Assembly: GCF_030813515.1 (NCBI RefSeq)
Contig: NZ_JAUSUK010000001.1
Span: forward strand, 1,178,001-1,242,000
From: Rhodopseudomonas julia
Lineage (GTDB): Bacteria > Pseudomonadota > Alphaproteobacteria > Rhizobiales > Afifellaceae
DNA: 64,000 nt
Reading direction: 5' to 3'
Shown here: piece after piece, positions 1 to 8,808 of the stretch
Layout of the letters: every line of letters starts with the position of its first letter
Numbering within the stretch: the stretch's first letter is position 1
Made by a program: the position numbers and the translations under genes
The notes under the pieces: generated by a model
Told to the model about the DNA's origin: nothing
Seen by the model: only the letters and a program-made list of their open reading frames with translations
Databases searched by the model: none

Positions 1-395
1 AGAGGCGCCGCCATATCCTGCTCGCCGAGGGGAACCGCTCGGAGCGGCTCTGTCGCGCTGCCAGCTGGTGCATCGCCGAACACAGGTGCATCGGCGGGAG
101 GCGCGGCTGACGCAGGCGGCTCCGCTGCAGGCGACGGGGCGGCGAGAGGCGGAGCAGGCTCGACGATGACCGGCGGCGCAGACGGAGCGGGAACCACCGG
201 CGGAGGGGGAGGTGCGGGAGGGGGAGGCGCCGGCTCGCCTGGAGCCGGGGCCGGACCGAGAAGCACCGAACCCGGTGAAACGCCGGGGGGCGCCTCAAGC
301 ACCTCCTGAGACACGGCCGGCGGGATGAGAAAGGAAACGGCGGCGACACCGACAGCGGCCCGAAGGGCAAGGCTGCAAACAAAACGGATGGACAT
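1..395 (-). CDS. Exported proline/alanine-rich protein, N-terminal part only
   Basis: An uninterrupted minus-strand frame opens with ATG at 393-395 and runs off the left edge, so only about the first 131 residues are visible. Residues 1-29 look like a signal peptide: Arg4, then a hydrophobic Leu/Ala/Val stretch, then a cleavage-like AVS before Gln-Glu. From about residue 35 the chain is dominated by Pro and Ala, with a block near residues 50-75 that is almost entirely proline. Such segments usually act as extended periplasmic spacers before a folded C-terminal domain, but that domain lies outside the window, so no function is assigned. The start has only a weak upstream purine stretch. It is divergent from the DUF1328 gene. 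Confidence 0.65.
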   Translation of the reverse strand, partial: MSIRFVCSLALRAAVGVAAVSFLIPPAVSQEVLEAPPGVSPGSVLLGPAPAPGEPAPPPPAPPPPPVVPAPSAPPVIVEPAPPLAAPSPAAEPPASAAPPADAPVFGDAPAGSATEPLRAVPLGEQDMAAP

Positions 396-558
396 CAAAG
401 AGGATCGGAAAATTCTTGTTTCGGTTGAAGGACAAACGCCGATCCGCCCGAAACGCTCCCTTGCTGTTCTCCGTAGGCCCCTCTGCGCCAGCGCCGTTTT
501 CGGCCATGCATCGAGGCAGGAGCTGCAGGCAAGACACCCGACATCACGCAGATGGGCG

Positions 559-583
559 GGAACAAGGCGTTAACGCAGCGGTT
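559..583 (+). promoter_or_regulatory. Candidate EcfG (general stress sigma) promoter for the DUF1328 gene
   Basis: GGAAC at 559-563, 17 bases, then GTT at 581-583. This fits the alphaproteobacterial EcfG pattern GGAAC-N16/17-(C)GTT. Two inverted repeats sit on or just after it: TTAAC-N6-GTTAA at 570-585 overlaps the -10 element, and TCAGGTG-N6-CACCTGA at 591-610 would lie at the 5' end of the transcript. Confidence 0.6.
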
Positions 584-631
584 AATTCGGTCAGGTGCAA
601 CGACACCTGAACCTACCGGAGAATTTCCACC

Positions 632-808
632 ATGCTGAAATGGGCCCTTATCTTTGCCGTGATCGCGGTCATCGCCGGCGCACTCGGCTTCAGCGGGATC
701 GCTGCGGGTGCCGCCACGATCGCACGCTTCCTGTTCTTCATCTTCCTCGTCGTCGCCGTCATCTTCTTCGTGTTGATGCTTCTCGGCGTCGGCGCAGTGG
801 CCGTTTGA
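632..808 (+). CDS. DUF1328 (YtjA-like) small membrane protein
   Basis: A 58-residue protein made almost entirely of two hydrophobic helices (about residues 3-25 and 31-55) joined by a short Gly/Ala turn and an Arg. It begins [20 protein letters not shown], which is characteristic of the DUF1328/UPF0391 family of inner-membrane peptides. Family members are often stress-induced, and their molecular role is unknown. The ATG at 632 follows a CCGGAGAA ribosome-binding site. An EcfG-like promoter lies about 50 bp upstream and a strong terminator follows, so this is a monocistronic unit. Confidence 0.88.
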   Translation: MLKWALIFAVIAVIAGALGFSGIAAGAATIARFLFFIFLVVAVIFFVLMLLGVGAVAV

Positions 809-867
809 GGCCAGCTTTTATCCGGGCCGTGCCTGGCGCGGCCTACACATCCATCGAGAACGACAAA

Positions 868-895
868 GGGCCCCGCCGCGGCGGGGCCCTTTTTT
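868..895 (+). terminator. Rho-independent terminator after the DUF1328 gene
   Basis: A GGGCCCCGCC / GGCGGGGCCC stem at 868-889 with a two-base GC centre is followed by six T (890-895). It lies 59 bp past the DUF1328 stop and just before the convergent SDR gene end, so it may also block reading from the other side. Confidence 0.9.
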
Positions 896-910
896 GTCGT
901 CAACTACGCT

Positions 911-1771
911 TCAGCCGCCGATGACCGCGCCGCCGTTCGGGTGCAGCACCTGGCCGGTCATGTAGGAGGAATCGGCGCAGGCGAGGAAGAGCACGGCTGG
1001 GGCCACCTCGTTCGGCTGTCCGGCGCGACCCATCGGCTGGTTGGCCCCGAAATTCGCCACCTTGTCGGGCGGAAAGCTCGCCGGGATGAGCGGCGTCCAG
1101 ATCGGGCCCGGAGCCACGCCGTTCACACGGATGCCCTTGTCGGCAAGATTCTTCGACAAGGAGCGGGTGAGCGCCAGGATGGCCCCCTTCGTCGAGGCAT
1201 AATCCATCAAAACCGGTTGGCCGCGATAGGCGGTGATCGACGTCAGATTGACGATCGCATCACCCGTCTTCAGATGCGGCAGGGCCGCCTGCGTCATGAA
1301 AAAGATGCCGAAAATATTGGTGCGGAAGGTGCGCGTCAGCTGCGCTTCGGAGATCTCTTCAAGCTCCTCGGCCACATGCTGCTCGCCAGCGTCATTGACG
1401 AGAATGTCGAGCCCGCCGAAGCGGGACACCGTCTTCGCGACAACCTCCTCGCAGAAGCTCTTGTCACCGATATCGCCACGGAAGGCGATCGCCTCGCTGC
1501 CCTCCTCTTCGATCATTTGGCACGTCTTTTCCGCATCTTCGTCTTCGTCGAGGTAAAGGAACGCGATTTTGGCACCCTCGCGCGCAAAGAGGATTGAGGT
1601 TGCACGTCCAATGCCCGAATCGCCACCGGTGATGAGCGCGACCTTGTCCTTGAGCCGTCCGGAGCCCGGATAACGCGGCATGTAATCCGGCTCGGGCGTC
1701 ATCTTGTGCTCATCGCCCGGCTGATGTTCCTGTGCCTGCGGCGGACGCTCAGTGTCGTGCCTGTCGTTCAT
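911..1771 (-). CDS. SDR-family oxidoreductase (YhdF/GSP39-like)
   Basis: A 286-residue short-chain dehydrogenase. The cofactor loop TGGDSGIG is at 48-55, and the catalytic Ser178, Tyr191 and Lys195 (YASTK) are present. The usual NNAG motif reads NDAG. A hydrophilic 40-residue N-terminal tail, rich in Asp, Glu, His and Pro, is typical of the YhdF/general-stress-protein-39 branch. The substrate is unknown. The frame stays open for 117 codons upstream, but ATG 1771 was chosen because GAGGGAGAAAG precedes it and family proteins start here. A GGAAC-N17-CTT sequence upstream suggests stress-sigma control. The gene is downstream of and co-directional with lysR. Confidence 0.88.
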   Translation of the reverse strand: MNDRHDTERPPQAQEHQPGDEHKMTPEPDYMPRYPGSGRLKDKVALITGGDSGIGRATSILFAREGAKIAFLYLDEDEDAEKTCQMIEEEGSEAIAFRGDIGDKSFCEEVVAKTVSRFGGLDILVNDAGEQHVAEELEEISEAQLTRTFRTNIFGIFFMTQAALPHLKTGDAIVNLTSITAYRGQPVLMDYASTKGAILALTRSLSKNLADKGIRVNGVAPGPIWTPLIPASFPPDKVANFGANQPMGRAGQPNEVAPAVLFLACADSSYMTGQVLHPNGGAVIGG

Positions 1772-1796
1772 GACTTTCTCCCTCTTTCTCGAGGGG

Positions 1797-1821
1797 AAGC
1801 GAAGCGGGCGAGTGCGGTTCC
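1797..1821 (-). promoter_or_regulatory. Possible EcfG-type promoter for the SDR gene
   Basis: Reading the minus strand, GGAAC (1821-1817) is followed by 17 bases and CTT (1799-1797). The -35 matches the EcfG consensus exactly. The -10 differs at one base (CTT instead of GTT). It lies 26 bp before the start codon, in the lysR-SDR gap. Confidence 0.35.
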
Positions 1822-1869
1822 GGTTTGGAGAGGTGGAAGACCTAAGTCGGCTAGAGACTGCTGGAGGCT

Positions 1870-2769
1870 TCAATCGATCCCTTCCGTTGCAAGCAGCCGC
1901 GGAACGAGATAGTCGATCACCGCCCGAACCAGGGGCCGCATGAAGCGCGAGGATGGGTAGGTCAGAAACAGTTCGGTCGGCCTCACCACATAGTCCGGCA
2001 AGATGCGTAGGAGGCGGCCCGCCTCCAAATCGTCCCGTACGAGGATTGTCTGAACCGGCCCCGGCGCGCGTCCAGCGAGAAGGCTGGCGCGGACCACCTG
2101 CGCATTGTTCGTGCGCAGGCACGAGCGCACCGGCAGATCCACCGCTTCGCTGCCGCGGAGAAGCGCGAGACTGTGCTGCTGCGACAGGACGGCGAGCGTC
2201 GTGACGAGCTCGCGCTCGGACAATTTCTCCAGCGTCTCAATCGGGCCGCACCGTTCCAGGTAGTGGGGGGCGGCCACGAGAATTCGAGAGATCGAGCCGA
2301 CCCGGCGGGCGATGGTGTCCTGGCTCGCAGGTCTGCCGTAACAGAGAGCCAGATCGAAATTCTCGTAGACGAGATCGACCTGGCGCTCATCGAGGATCAG
2401 ATCGACGGCGACGCCCGGATGCTCCTCCTGGAACGCCATCAGGATCGGGCAGAGATTCTGACTGCCGATGCAGGAGGGGGCGAAGATGCGCACGGCCCCC
2501 TCGATGCGCCCCGTATCGCTCTTCACGTCCTCCATCGCCGCCTCGAGCGCGGCAAAGGCGCCGCGGCTGGCCTCGTAGAGCCTGAGGCCTGAGGCCGTCG
2601 GGCGGATCGCGCGCGAGGTGCGCTCCAAGAGCCGCGCGTTGAGGGCGTGCTCCAGGTTGCGCAGATGCTTGGTCACCGCCGGCTGCGAGATGGCAAGGTC
2701 CCGGGCGGCGCCGGTCATCGATCCCCGCTCCACGGTGCGCACAAAGGCGCGTAGGGCCCTGAAATCCAT
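1870..2769 (-). CDS. LysR-family transcriptional regulator
   Basis: A 299-residue protein. Residues 1-60 form the LysR winged helix-turn-helix, with the recognition segment AARDLAISQPAVTKHLRNLE and a following linker helix. Residues about 90-295 form the periplasmic-binding-protein-like effector domain. The effector is unknown. The gene is transcribed away from the L,D-transpeptidase gene, and an 8+8 bp inverted repeat (2782-2808) lies only 12 bp before its start codon. This is the usual arrangement for an autoregulated LysR protein controlling its divergent neighbour, so the transpeptidase gene is the first target to consider. The SDR gene lies 98 bp downstream. Confidence 0.9.
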   Translation of the reverse strand: MDFRALRAFVRTVERGSMTGAARDLAISQPAVTKHLRNLEHALNARLLERTSRAIRPTASGLRLYEASRGAFAALEAAMEDVKSDTGRIEGAVRIFAPSCIGSQNLCPILMAFQEEHPGVAVDLILDERQVDLVYENFDLALCYGRPASQDTIARRVGSISRILVAAPHYLERCGPIETLEKLSERELVTTLAVLSQQHSLALLRGSEAVDLPVRSCLRTNNAQVVRASLLAGRAPGPVQTILVRDDLEAGRLLRILPDYVVRPTELFLTYPSSRFMRPLVRAVIDYLVPRLLATEGID

Positions 2770-2781
2770 TTCACCCGCTCC

Positions 2782-2808
2782 GGTTATGGCTGTTATTACC
2801 CCATAACC
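2782..2808. promoter_or_regulatory. LysR-type operator between lysR and the transpeptidase gene
   Basis: GGTTATGG (2782-2789) and CCATAACC (2801-2808) form a perfect 8 bp inverted repeat with an 11 bp centre. The dyad size and the N11 spacing resemble LysR-family recognition sites, and its place between the divergent starts supports this. Confidence 0.6.
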
Positions 2809-2870
2809 AATCGACAGGCATTCCGCCAGATCGTACCTGCAGCCGCCAATGCCAGCGATCGGATGCCCTG

Positions 2871-3557
2871 ATGCAGATGAATAGAAGAAGCCTGATCATC
2901 GCGGCGGCCGCCATGCTGGGCGGCTGCGTGAGCGGTCGATCGGTCACGCCGCTCAGCTCGGACGGGGGCGCGGGCGCGGCGGGCAGCGCCTATCATCTGT
3001 CCATGTATGAGGCGGTCGAAACGGAGCCGTTCGACGTGCCGGCGATCGATCTTTCCCGGATCGAGCCGCAGTTCCTGAGGCAGGAGGTGGAATATCGGAC
3101 GAGCGAGCCGGTAGGCACGATCGTGGTCGATCCCGCCCGCCGCTTTCTCTACCTCGTTCAGGAGGATGGGCGGGCGCTGCGCTACGGTGTAGGCGTCGGC
3201 AAGGTCGAGGCCTTCAACTTCAGCGGAGAAGGCACGATCCGCCGCAAGGCCCGATGGCCGCACTGGACGCCGACGGTCGACATGATCGCGCGCGAGCCCC
3301 AGCGATACGGCCCTCTCAGGGCCGGGCTGCCGGGCGGAAACGGAAATCCGCTCGGGCCGCGTGCCCTCTACATCTACAGGGACGGCGAGGATACCCTGTA
3401 CAGACTGCACGGCACCGTCGAGCCGTGGACGATCGGACGGAAGGTCTCGTCCGGCTGCATCCGTCTTCTCAACCAGGACATCATCGACCTTTACCGGCGC
3501 GTTCCCATCGGCAGCCGGATCGTCGTTCTTGCTGGCGAGGGATCAGACTCCGCCTGA
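2871..3557 (+). CDS. L,D-transpeptidase (YkuD domain) lipoprotein, copy 1
   Basis: A 228-residue protein. The N-terminus has Arg-Arg, a hydrophobic stretch and the lipobox LGGC with acceptor Cys19, so it should be a periplasmic lipoprotein. The YkuD domain covers about residues 80-222, with the catalytic signature His180 ... SSGCIRL (nucleophile Cys196). Enzymes of this type form 3-3 peptidoglycan crosslinks or attach proteins to the peptidoglycan. A second in-frame ATG two codons downstream could also be used. It is divergent from lysR and probably controlled by it. A close paralogue lies at 27192-27941. Confidence 0.9.
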   Translation: MQMNRRSLIIAAAAMLGGCVSGRSVTPLSSDGGAGAAGSAYHLSMYEAVETEPFDVPAIDLSRIEPQFLRQEVEYRTSEPVGTIVVDPARRFLYLVQEDGRALRYGVGVGKVEAFNFSGEGTIRRKARWPHWTPTVDMIAREPQRYGPLRAGLPGGNGNPLGPRALYIYRDGEDTLYRLHGTVEPWTIGRKVSSGCIRLLNQDIIDLYRRVPIGSRIVVLAGEGSDSA

Positions 3558-3634
3558 AGACCGGCGCAGTGGCTCGCCTGGGACGCAGGCTTCGGCTAAC
3601 CTCACAAGCTCTGTCGCAAAGGTATTGAGACCAG

Positions 3635-4258
3635 ATGCTGCTTGATCCCCTGACCCTCACGCTTTTTGCAGGTGCGCTTTTCATCAATGCGGGCACGCCG
3701 GGGCCGAGCGTCACGGCCCTCGTTTCGCGTGTTCTGACCCGGGGTTGGCGCGACGTCCTGCCTTTTGCGGCAGCGATGTGGATCGGAGAGGTTCTGTGGC
3801 TGGCCGCGGCCGTCTTCGGCCTCGCCACACTCGCACAGAGCTTCTTCTGGGCCTTCGCCGTCGTGAAATTCGCGGGCGCCGCCTATCTCATCTATCTCGC
3901 ATTCAAGATGTGGAATGCACCAGCAAGGGTGGAAACGGAGGATGGGACGCCGTCGCCGCGCGGTTCGGCTCTCAAAATATTCCTTGCCGGTTTCGCGGTG
4001 ACGATGGGCAATCCGAAGATCATGGTCTTCTATCTCGCCCTCTTGCCCAACCTTCTCGATCTCGAAAGTCTCAGCCTCGCCGGTTGGGGTGAGCTGTCGC
4101 TCACCCTTCTCCTCGTGCTTGCTGCGATCGACCTCAGCTACATCGCCCTTGCCGGCCAGGTGCGGCGTTTCCTGCAGAAGCCTGCCGCCCGCCGCGTCGT
4201 CAACCGGATCAGCGCCCTCTTCCTCGGCGGGGCGGCCGCGGCGATCGCGACCAGATAG
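3635..4258 (+). CDS. LysE/RhtB-family amino-acid exporter
   Basis: A 207-residue inner-membrane protein with about six hydrophobic segments. The family hallmark near the N-terminus appears as NAGTPGPSV (residues 18-26), and GNPKI(M)VFYLALLP (around 127-140) is the usual second landmark before the C-terminal half. The family exports amino acids or homoserine lactones by proton antiport; the substrate cannot be read from sequence. It stands 77 bp after the L,D-transpeptidase gene and may share its transcript. It converges on lepA, with 14 bp between the stops. Confidence 0.88.
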   Translation: MLLDPLTLTLFAGALFINAGTPGPSVTALVSRVLTRGWRDVLPFAAAMWIGEVLWLAAAVFGLATLAQSFFWAFAVVKFAGAAYLIYLAFKMWNAPARVETEDGTPSPRGSALKIFLAGFAVTMGNPKIMVFYLALLPNLLDLESLSLAGWGELSLTLLLVLAAIDLSYIALAGQVRRFLQKPAARRVVNRISALFLGGAAAAIATR

Positions 4259-4272
4259 AGCGTGCTGTCAGC

Positions 4273-6075
4273 CTATTCGTCGCCCATCTTCAAGGCGGCG
4301 ATGAAGGCCTCCTGCGGGATCTCCACCTTGCCGAACTGGCGCATCTTCTTCTTGCCCTCTTTCTGCTTGTCCAAAAGCTTGCGCTTTCTCGTCGCGTCGC
4401 CGCCATAGCATTTGGCGGTCACGTCCTTCCTAAGGGCTGCGATCGTCTCGCGGGCAATGACCTTGCCGCCGACGGCAGCCTGGACCGGGATCTTGAAGAG
4501 GTGGCGGGGGATCAGATCCTTCAGTTTTTCGCACAGCGCCCGCCCGCGTCGATCGGCCTGGCTGCGATGGACGAGCATGGAGAGCGCGTCGACCGGCTCG
4601 GCGTTGACGAGGATCTGCATCTTCACCAGATCGCCCGTCTCGTAGCCGGTGATGTGGTAGTCGAAGCTCGCATAGCCCTTGGAGATCGATTTCAGCCGGT
4701 CGTAGAAATCGAAGACGACCTCGTTCAAAGGTAGATCGTATTCCAGCATGGCGCGCTGGCCGACATAGGTGAGCCCCTGCTGGATGCCGCGGCGGTCCTG
4801 GCAGAGTTTCAACACCCCGCCCAGATATTCGTCCGGCGTCAGGATGGTGGCGCGGATCCAAGGTTCCTTGATTTCCTCGATCCTGACCGGATCGGGCATA
4901 TCGGCCGGGTTGTGGAGCTCGATCTCTTCGCCGTCCGTCAGGCGGATCTGGTAGACGACCGAAGGCGCCGTCGCGATCAGATCGAGATCGAATTCGCGCG
5001 CCAGCCGCTCCTGAATTATCTCCAGGTGCAGAAGCCCCAGAAAGCCGCAGCGGAAGCCGAAGCCGAGCGCGGCCGAGGTTTCCATCTCATAGGAAAACGA
5101 CGCGTCGTTGAGGCGGAGCTTGCCCATCGCCGCGCGCAGATCCTCAAAATCGTTGGCGTCGACCGGGAAGAGGCCGCAGAAGACGACGGGTACGGCCGGC
5201 CGGAAGCCCGGCAGCGCCTTCTCCGTCGGCCGCTTGTCCTCGGTGATCGTATCGCCGACGCGGGTGTCGGCCACGTCCTTGATGGAGGCCGTCAGAAAGC
5301 CGATCTCGCCCGGCGGCAATTCTTCGGTCTCCACCATCTTCGGCGTGAACATGCCGACCTGGTTGACCTCGTAGCGCGCGCCGGTGCCCATCATGCGCAC
5401 CGTCTGGCCCTTCTTCAGCGTGCCGTCGATGACGCGCACGAGGACGACGACGCCGAGATAGGGATCATACCAGGAATCGACGAGGAGCGCCTTCAAGGGC
5501 GCATCGAGCAGGCCTTTCGGCGCCGGCAGGCGATGCACGATCGCCTCCAGCACGTCCTCGATGCCGAGCCCGGTCTTGGCCGAGATCATCACAGCATCTG
5601 ACGCATCGAGGCCGATCACGTCCTCGATCTGCTGCTTGATACGCTCCGGCTCGGCCGCCGGCAGGTCGATCTTGTTCAAGACCGGAACGATCTCGTGATT
5701 GACCTCGATCGCCTGATAGACATTGGCGAGCGTTTGCGCCTCCACGCCCTGCGAGGCATCGACCACGAGGAGCGAGCCCTCGCAGGCATAGAGCGAACGG
5801 TTCACCTCGTAGGCGAAATCGACATGGCCCGGCGTGTCGATCAGGTTGAGGTGGTATTCCTCGCCGTTCTTCGCCGTGTAGCGCAGATGCACGGTCTGCG
5901 CCTTGATGGTGATGCCGCGCTCGCGCTCGATATCCATGGAATCGAGGAGCTGCTCCTTCATCTCGCGCTCCGGTAGGGTGCCGGTCGTCTGAATCAGGCG
6001 GTCGGCAAGCGTCGACTTGCCGTGGTCGATATGCGCGACGATCGCAAAATTGCGGATGTGGGAAAGATCAGCCAT
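4273..6075 (-). CDS. lepA: Elongation factor 4 (LepA), ribosomal back-translocase GTPase
   Basis: A 600-residue protein, exactly the family size. It has the G1 motif AHIDHGKST at 14-22, then DTPGHVDF and NKIDLP, then the EF-G-like domains. The LepA-specific C-terminal domain ends with [22 protein letters not shown]. It acts on stalled or mistranslocated ribosomes. The frame is open for 101 codons upstream, but ATG 6075 is the conserved start ([10 protein letters not shown]). The gene is monocistronic and divergent from the glycosyltransferase cluster. Confidence 0.97.
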   Translation of the reverse strand: MADLSHIRNFAIVAHIDHGKSTLADRLIQTTGTLPEREMKEQLLDSMDIERERGITIKAQTVHLRYTAKNGEEYHLNLIDTPGHVDFAYEVNRSLYACEGSLLVVDASQGVEAQTLANVYQAIEVNHEIVPVLNKIDLPAAEPERIKQQIEDVIGLDASDAVMISAKTGLGIEDVLEAIVHRLPAPKGLLDAPLKALLVDSWYDPYLGVVVLVRVIDGTLKKGQTVRMMGTGARYEVNQVGMFTPKMVETEELPPGEIGFLTASIKDVADTRVGDTITEDKRPTEKALPGFRPAVPVVFCGLFPVDANDFEDLRAAMGKLRLNDASFSYEMETSAALGFGFRCGFLGLLHLEIIQERLAREFDLDLIATAPSVVYQIRLTDGEEIELHNPADMPDPVRIEEIKEPWIRATILTPDEYLGGVLKLCQDRRGIQQGLTYVGQRAMLEYDLPLNEVVFDFYDRLKSISKGYASFDYHITGYETGDLVKMQILVNAEPVDALSMLVHRSQADRRGRALCEKLKDLIPRHLFKIPVQAAVGGKVIARETIAALRKDVTAKCYGGDATRKRKLLDKQKEGKKKMRQFGKVEIPQEAFIAALKMGDE

Positions 6076-6243
6076 GGAGCGCGCATGTAGCATGGCCGCA
6101 GGCCGGCGCAAGCACGGATGATGCGGCATGCCCCTCCTGCCGCAGAAATTGCGCGGCGCTGACGGCGTCTTTCGTCGCAGGAGGAGTTGAGGGGGCCCCC
6201 GTTTAACCGCGGATTTAAGCCTCGCTGCGTAGTCTTTCCAGCG

Positions 6244-7518
6244 ATGCCGCAATTCACCATCCTCAACGACCGCCGCTTCTGGCTCTTCTTCGCCTTTGCG
6301 CTGACGCTCGCGGGTTTTCCACGCGGCTATCTTGTCGATTGGCTGAATGAGGCCGGAAGTTACGCCGACAATCTGCATCCCGGCGGCGCTGATTTTCTGA
6401 ACTTCTGGATCGCATCACTGAAAAGCCTGCATGGCGAGGCCCGCGATCTTTACGATCCGCATCTTTACGCGCAGGCGCTCATCGATCAATTCGGCGACGA
6501 TTTCGATCGGCGCTGGCTCTATCCGCCTCACTTCCTGTTTTTCATCCTGCCTCTCGGGCTTTTGCCCTATTGGACCGCTTTCGCCTTGTTCATGGTGGGC
6601 AGTCTTCTGGTCCTCCTCATCGTCGCCGCGAAGATTTGGGGCGGGCGAGACATCGTCTTCTGGCTCCTCATCGCCCCCTTTACCGTTCTCGCCCTCATTT
6701 TCGGGCAGACGACCTTCCTTGTCGGAGCGCTCTTCATCGGTGCGCTTTATTGGCGCGAGGAACGGCCGATCCTGGCCGGCATTTTCCTCGGCCTTTTGAC
6801 CATCAAGCCGCAATTCGGCGTCTTCTTTCCGCTCCTGCTTCTGCTGGAGCGACGCTTCCTTGTCATCGCCGTTGCGTCCGCGACCGCCGCAACCCTGATC
6901 GGCGCTTCCGTCGCCGTTTTCGGGCTTGAGGCGTGGAGAGGGTTCTTCGGCCATCTTTCCGGCCCGCAGGGTGACATGCTGCGCGCTTCCGCCAGCAATT
7001 TCCTCTCGCTGCAGCTCACGCCTTACGGTGCCGGCCGCCTCTTCGGCGCCGATATGAAGACGGCAGGTCTCGTTCAGGCCGGAGCGGCCGTCATCGCGGC
7101 CGTCGCCCTCGTCCGTGTCGTGCTATGGCAGGCGGAGCGAGACACGAAAGATATGATGCTCGTCGCCACCACCTATCTCGCGACACCCTATATCCTCGGC
7201 TACGATCTCGCGGCTCCAACCTTTGCAGCAATCTGGCTCTATCTCGGCCATGGCCGTGAGAAGGCGCCGGGCTTTGCCCTGTCACTGCTTCTCGTGCTCG
7301 TGGCGACCCTGTCCTTCGTCAACGGCCTGACCGTCGCGATGGGTTTCAGCGCCGGACCCTTCGTATTCGCGGCGCTTGCCACGGCGCTCGTTTTGCGTGC
7401 CCGTCAGGAAAATGCGAATGCCGCAGAACGTGAGTGCGATCGTGGCCCGGCTGGAGTGACGGCACGAGGCGGGGGCCAGAGCATCCTTGCACGGGGAGCT
7501 GCTGCGCCATGGCGTTGA
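6244..7518 (+). CDS. GT87/DUF2029-family membrane glycosyltransferase-like protein, copy 1
   Basis: A 424-residue polytopic membrane protein with roughly ten hydrophobic segments. It starts [18 protein letters not shown] and has an extracytoplasmic loop with HPGGADF, whose Asp is the likely catalytic residue by analogy with PimE, then [10 protein letters not shown] and a [10 protein letters not shown] segment. These are features of the polyprenyl-phosphate-sugar-dependent GT87 family. The sugar and acceptor are unknown. ATG 6244 was chosen by alignment with the two following copies; no good ribosome-binding site precedes it. A TTG at 6187 sits too close to an AGGAGG. It is the first of three tandem paralogues, with a longer polar C-terminal tail than the others. 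Confidence 0.78.
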   Translation: MPQFTILNDRRFWLFFAFALTLAGFPRGYLVDWLNEAGSYADNLHPGGADFLNFWIASLKSLHGEARDLYDPHLYAQALIDQFGDDFDRRWLYPPHFLFFILPLGLLPYWTAFALFMVGSLLVLLIVAAKIWGGRDIVFWLLIAPFTVLALIFGQTTFLVGALFIGALYWREERPILAGIFLGLLTIKPQFGVFFPLLLLLERRFLVIAVASATAATLIGASVAVFGLEAWRGFFGHLSGPQGDMLRASASNFLSLQLTPYGAGRLFGADMKTAGLVQAGAAVIAAVALVRVVLWQAERDTKDMMLVATTYLATPYILGYDLAAPTFAAIWLYLGHGREKAPGFALSLLLVLVATLSFVNGLTVAMGFSAGPFVFAALATALVLRARQENANAAERECDRGPAGVTARGGGQSILARGAAAPWR

Positions 7519-8801
7519 AACATGCGCAGGCGAGCCCTCAGACTGTCAGGCCGGAGATGGCGGGCATGCAATTCACCATCCTGAACGATCGCCGCTTCTG
7601 GCTGCTCTTTGCTTTTGGGACCACGCTGCTCGGCTTTCCCTATGGCATCCTGACCGACTGGATCACACGCAGCGGCGACGTCTATTCGACGAACCATCCG
7701 GGCGGCGGCGATTTCGTCGTCTTCTACGTCGCCTCAGAGCTGATCCTGCAGGGGCATATTCGCGACCTCTACGACCCAGCCACTTTCTCGCAGACGATCA
7801 TCGATCGTTACGGCAGCGACTATGAGATGCGCTGGCTCTACCCGCCACATTTTCTGTTCTTCATCGCGCCGATCGCCAAGCTACCCTATCTCGCGGCATG
7901 GGCGGGCTTCATGGCGGCGAGTTTCGCTTTTCTGGCCGCCATCGGTCGCATCGTCTGGGGGAAGCGCGACATCGTCTTCTGGCTGCTCGTTGCGCCCTCG
8001 ACATTCCTCGGGGTCCTGCTCGGCCAGATGTGTTTTCTCGTCGGCGGCCTTCTGATCGGCTCCATTTTTCTCTGGGATCGGAAGCCCATCCTCGCCGGCA
8101 TTCTCCTCGGGCTTCTCACCATCAAGCCGCAATACGGCGTCCTGATCCCGCTTGTTCTCCTTTTGGAAGGGCGGTGGCGCGTGATCTTCGTCGCGTCCGT
8201 GACAGCCCTCGTCATGATCGGCGTCTCCGTCCTCGTCTTCGGCACCGCCCCCTGGCAGGCCTTCCTCTTCGGCATGGATGGGGCCAATTCCGATATCCTG
8301 ACGACGGCGAGCAAAAAATTCCTCGGACTGCAAATGAGCGTCTTCGGTTCGGCGCGGCTCCTCGGTGCCGATCTTGCAACGGCAGCTTGGCTTCAAGGGT
8401 TGAGCGCGCTTTTTGCCGTCGTCGCGCTCGTCGCGACGACGCTGTCTGGCGCGCAACGTGACACGAAGATCGCCATGCTCGTCACCGCAACCTATCTCGT
8501 CTCGCCCTATGTGCTCTTCTACGATCTCGTCGCCTCGACCTTCGTGGCGCTATGGCTTTATTTCGGCAAAGAACGGGAGGAGCCGCCCAACGTCCTGTTC
8601 TCCATGCTCCTCATCTTCGTCGCCTGCCTCTCCTTCGTGAACGGCGCCACCGTGGCGATCGGCTTCGGCAGCGGACCGATTGCCTTCCTCGCTTTGGCGA
8701 TCGCACTTCTCCTTCGCGCGCGGGCGGAAACCGGGCGCAACGGCCAGCCCCTTCAGGCATCTCCCATCGAAGGCACATGCCGTGAAGTGAACGCCGCATG
8801 A
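7509..8801 (+). CDS. GT87/DUF2029-family membrane glycosyltransferase-like protein, copy 2
   Basis: A 430-residue paralogue of the preceding gene: [39 protein letters not shown] and [12 protein letters not shown] recur in the same order. The start at ATG 7509 has GGGGAG ten bases upstream and overlaps the previous stop by 10 nt, which suggests translational coupling. ATGs at 7557 and 7566 are alternatives that would trim the 19-residue polar leader. Its loop (GDVYSTNHPGGGDF) is closer to copy 3 than to copy 1. Confidence 0.76.
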   Translation: MALKHAQASPQTVRPEMAGMQFTILNDRRFWLLFAFGTTLLGFPYGILTDWITRSGDVYSTNHPGGGDFVVFYVASELILQGHIRDLYDPATFSQTIIDRYGSDYEMRWLYPPHFLFFIAPIAKLPYLAAWAGFMAASFAFLAAIGRIVWGKRDIVFWLLVAPSTFLGVLLGQMCFLVGGLLIGSIFLWDRKPILAGILLGLLTIKPQYGVLIPLVLLLEGRWRVIFVASVTALVMIGVSVLVFGTAPWQAFLFGMDGANSDILTTASKKFLGLQMSVFGSARLLGADLATAAWLQGLSALFAVVALVATTLSGAQRDTKIAMLVTATYLVSPYVLFYDLVASTFVALWLYFGKEREEPPNVLFSMLLIFVACLSFVNGATVAIGFGSGPIAFLALAIALLLRARAETGRNGQPLQASPIEGTCREVNAA

Positions 8802-8808
8802 GGCAGAG

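Noticed and set aside
570-585. Possible CtrA site (TTAA ... TTAA) before the DUF1328 gene
   Set aside because: The spacing is 8 bases, whereas CtrA needs 7. The EcfG promoter explains the position better.
6191-6200. GGGGGCCCCC palindrome upstream of the GT87 genes
   Set aside because: Too short and simple in this GC-rich DNA to call an operator or terminator.
6187-6243. TTG start at 6187 for the first GT87 gene
   Set aside because: The AGGAGG ends only two bases before it, and the added residues have no counterpart in copies 2 and 3.
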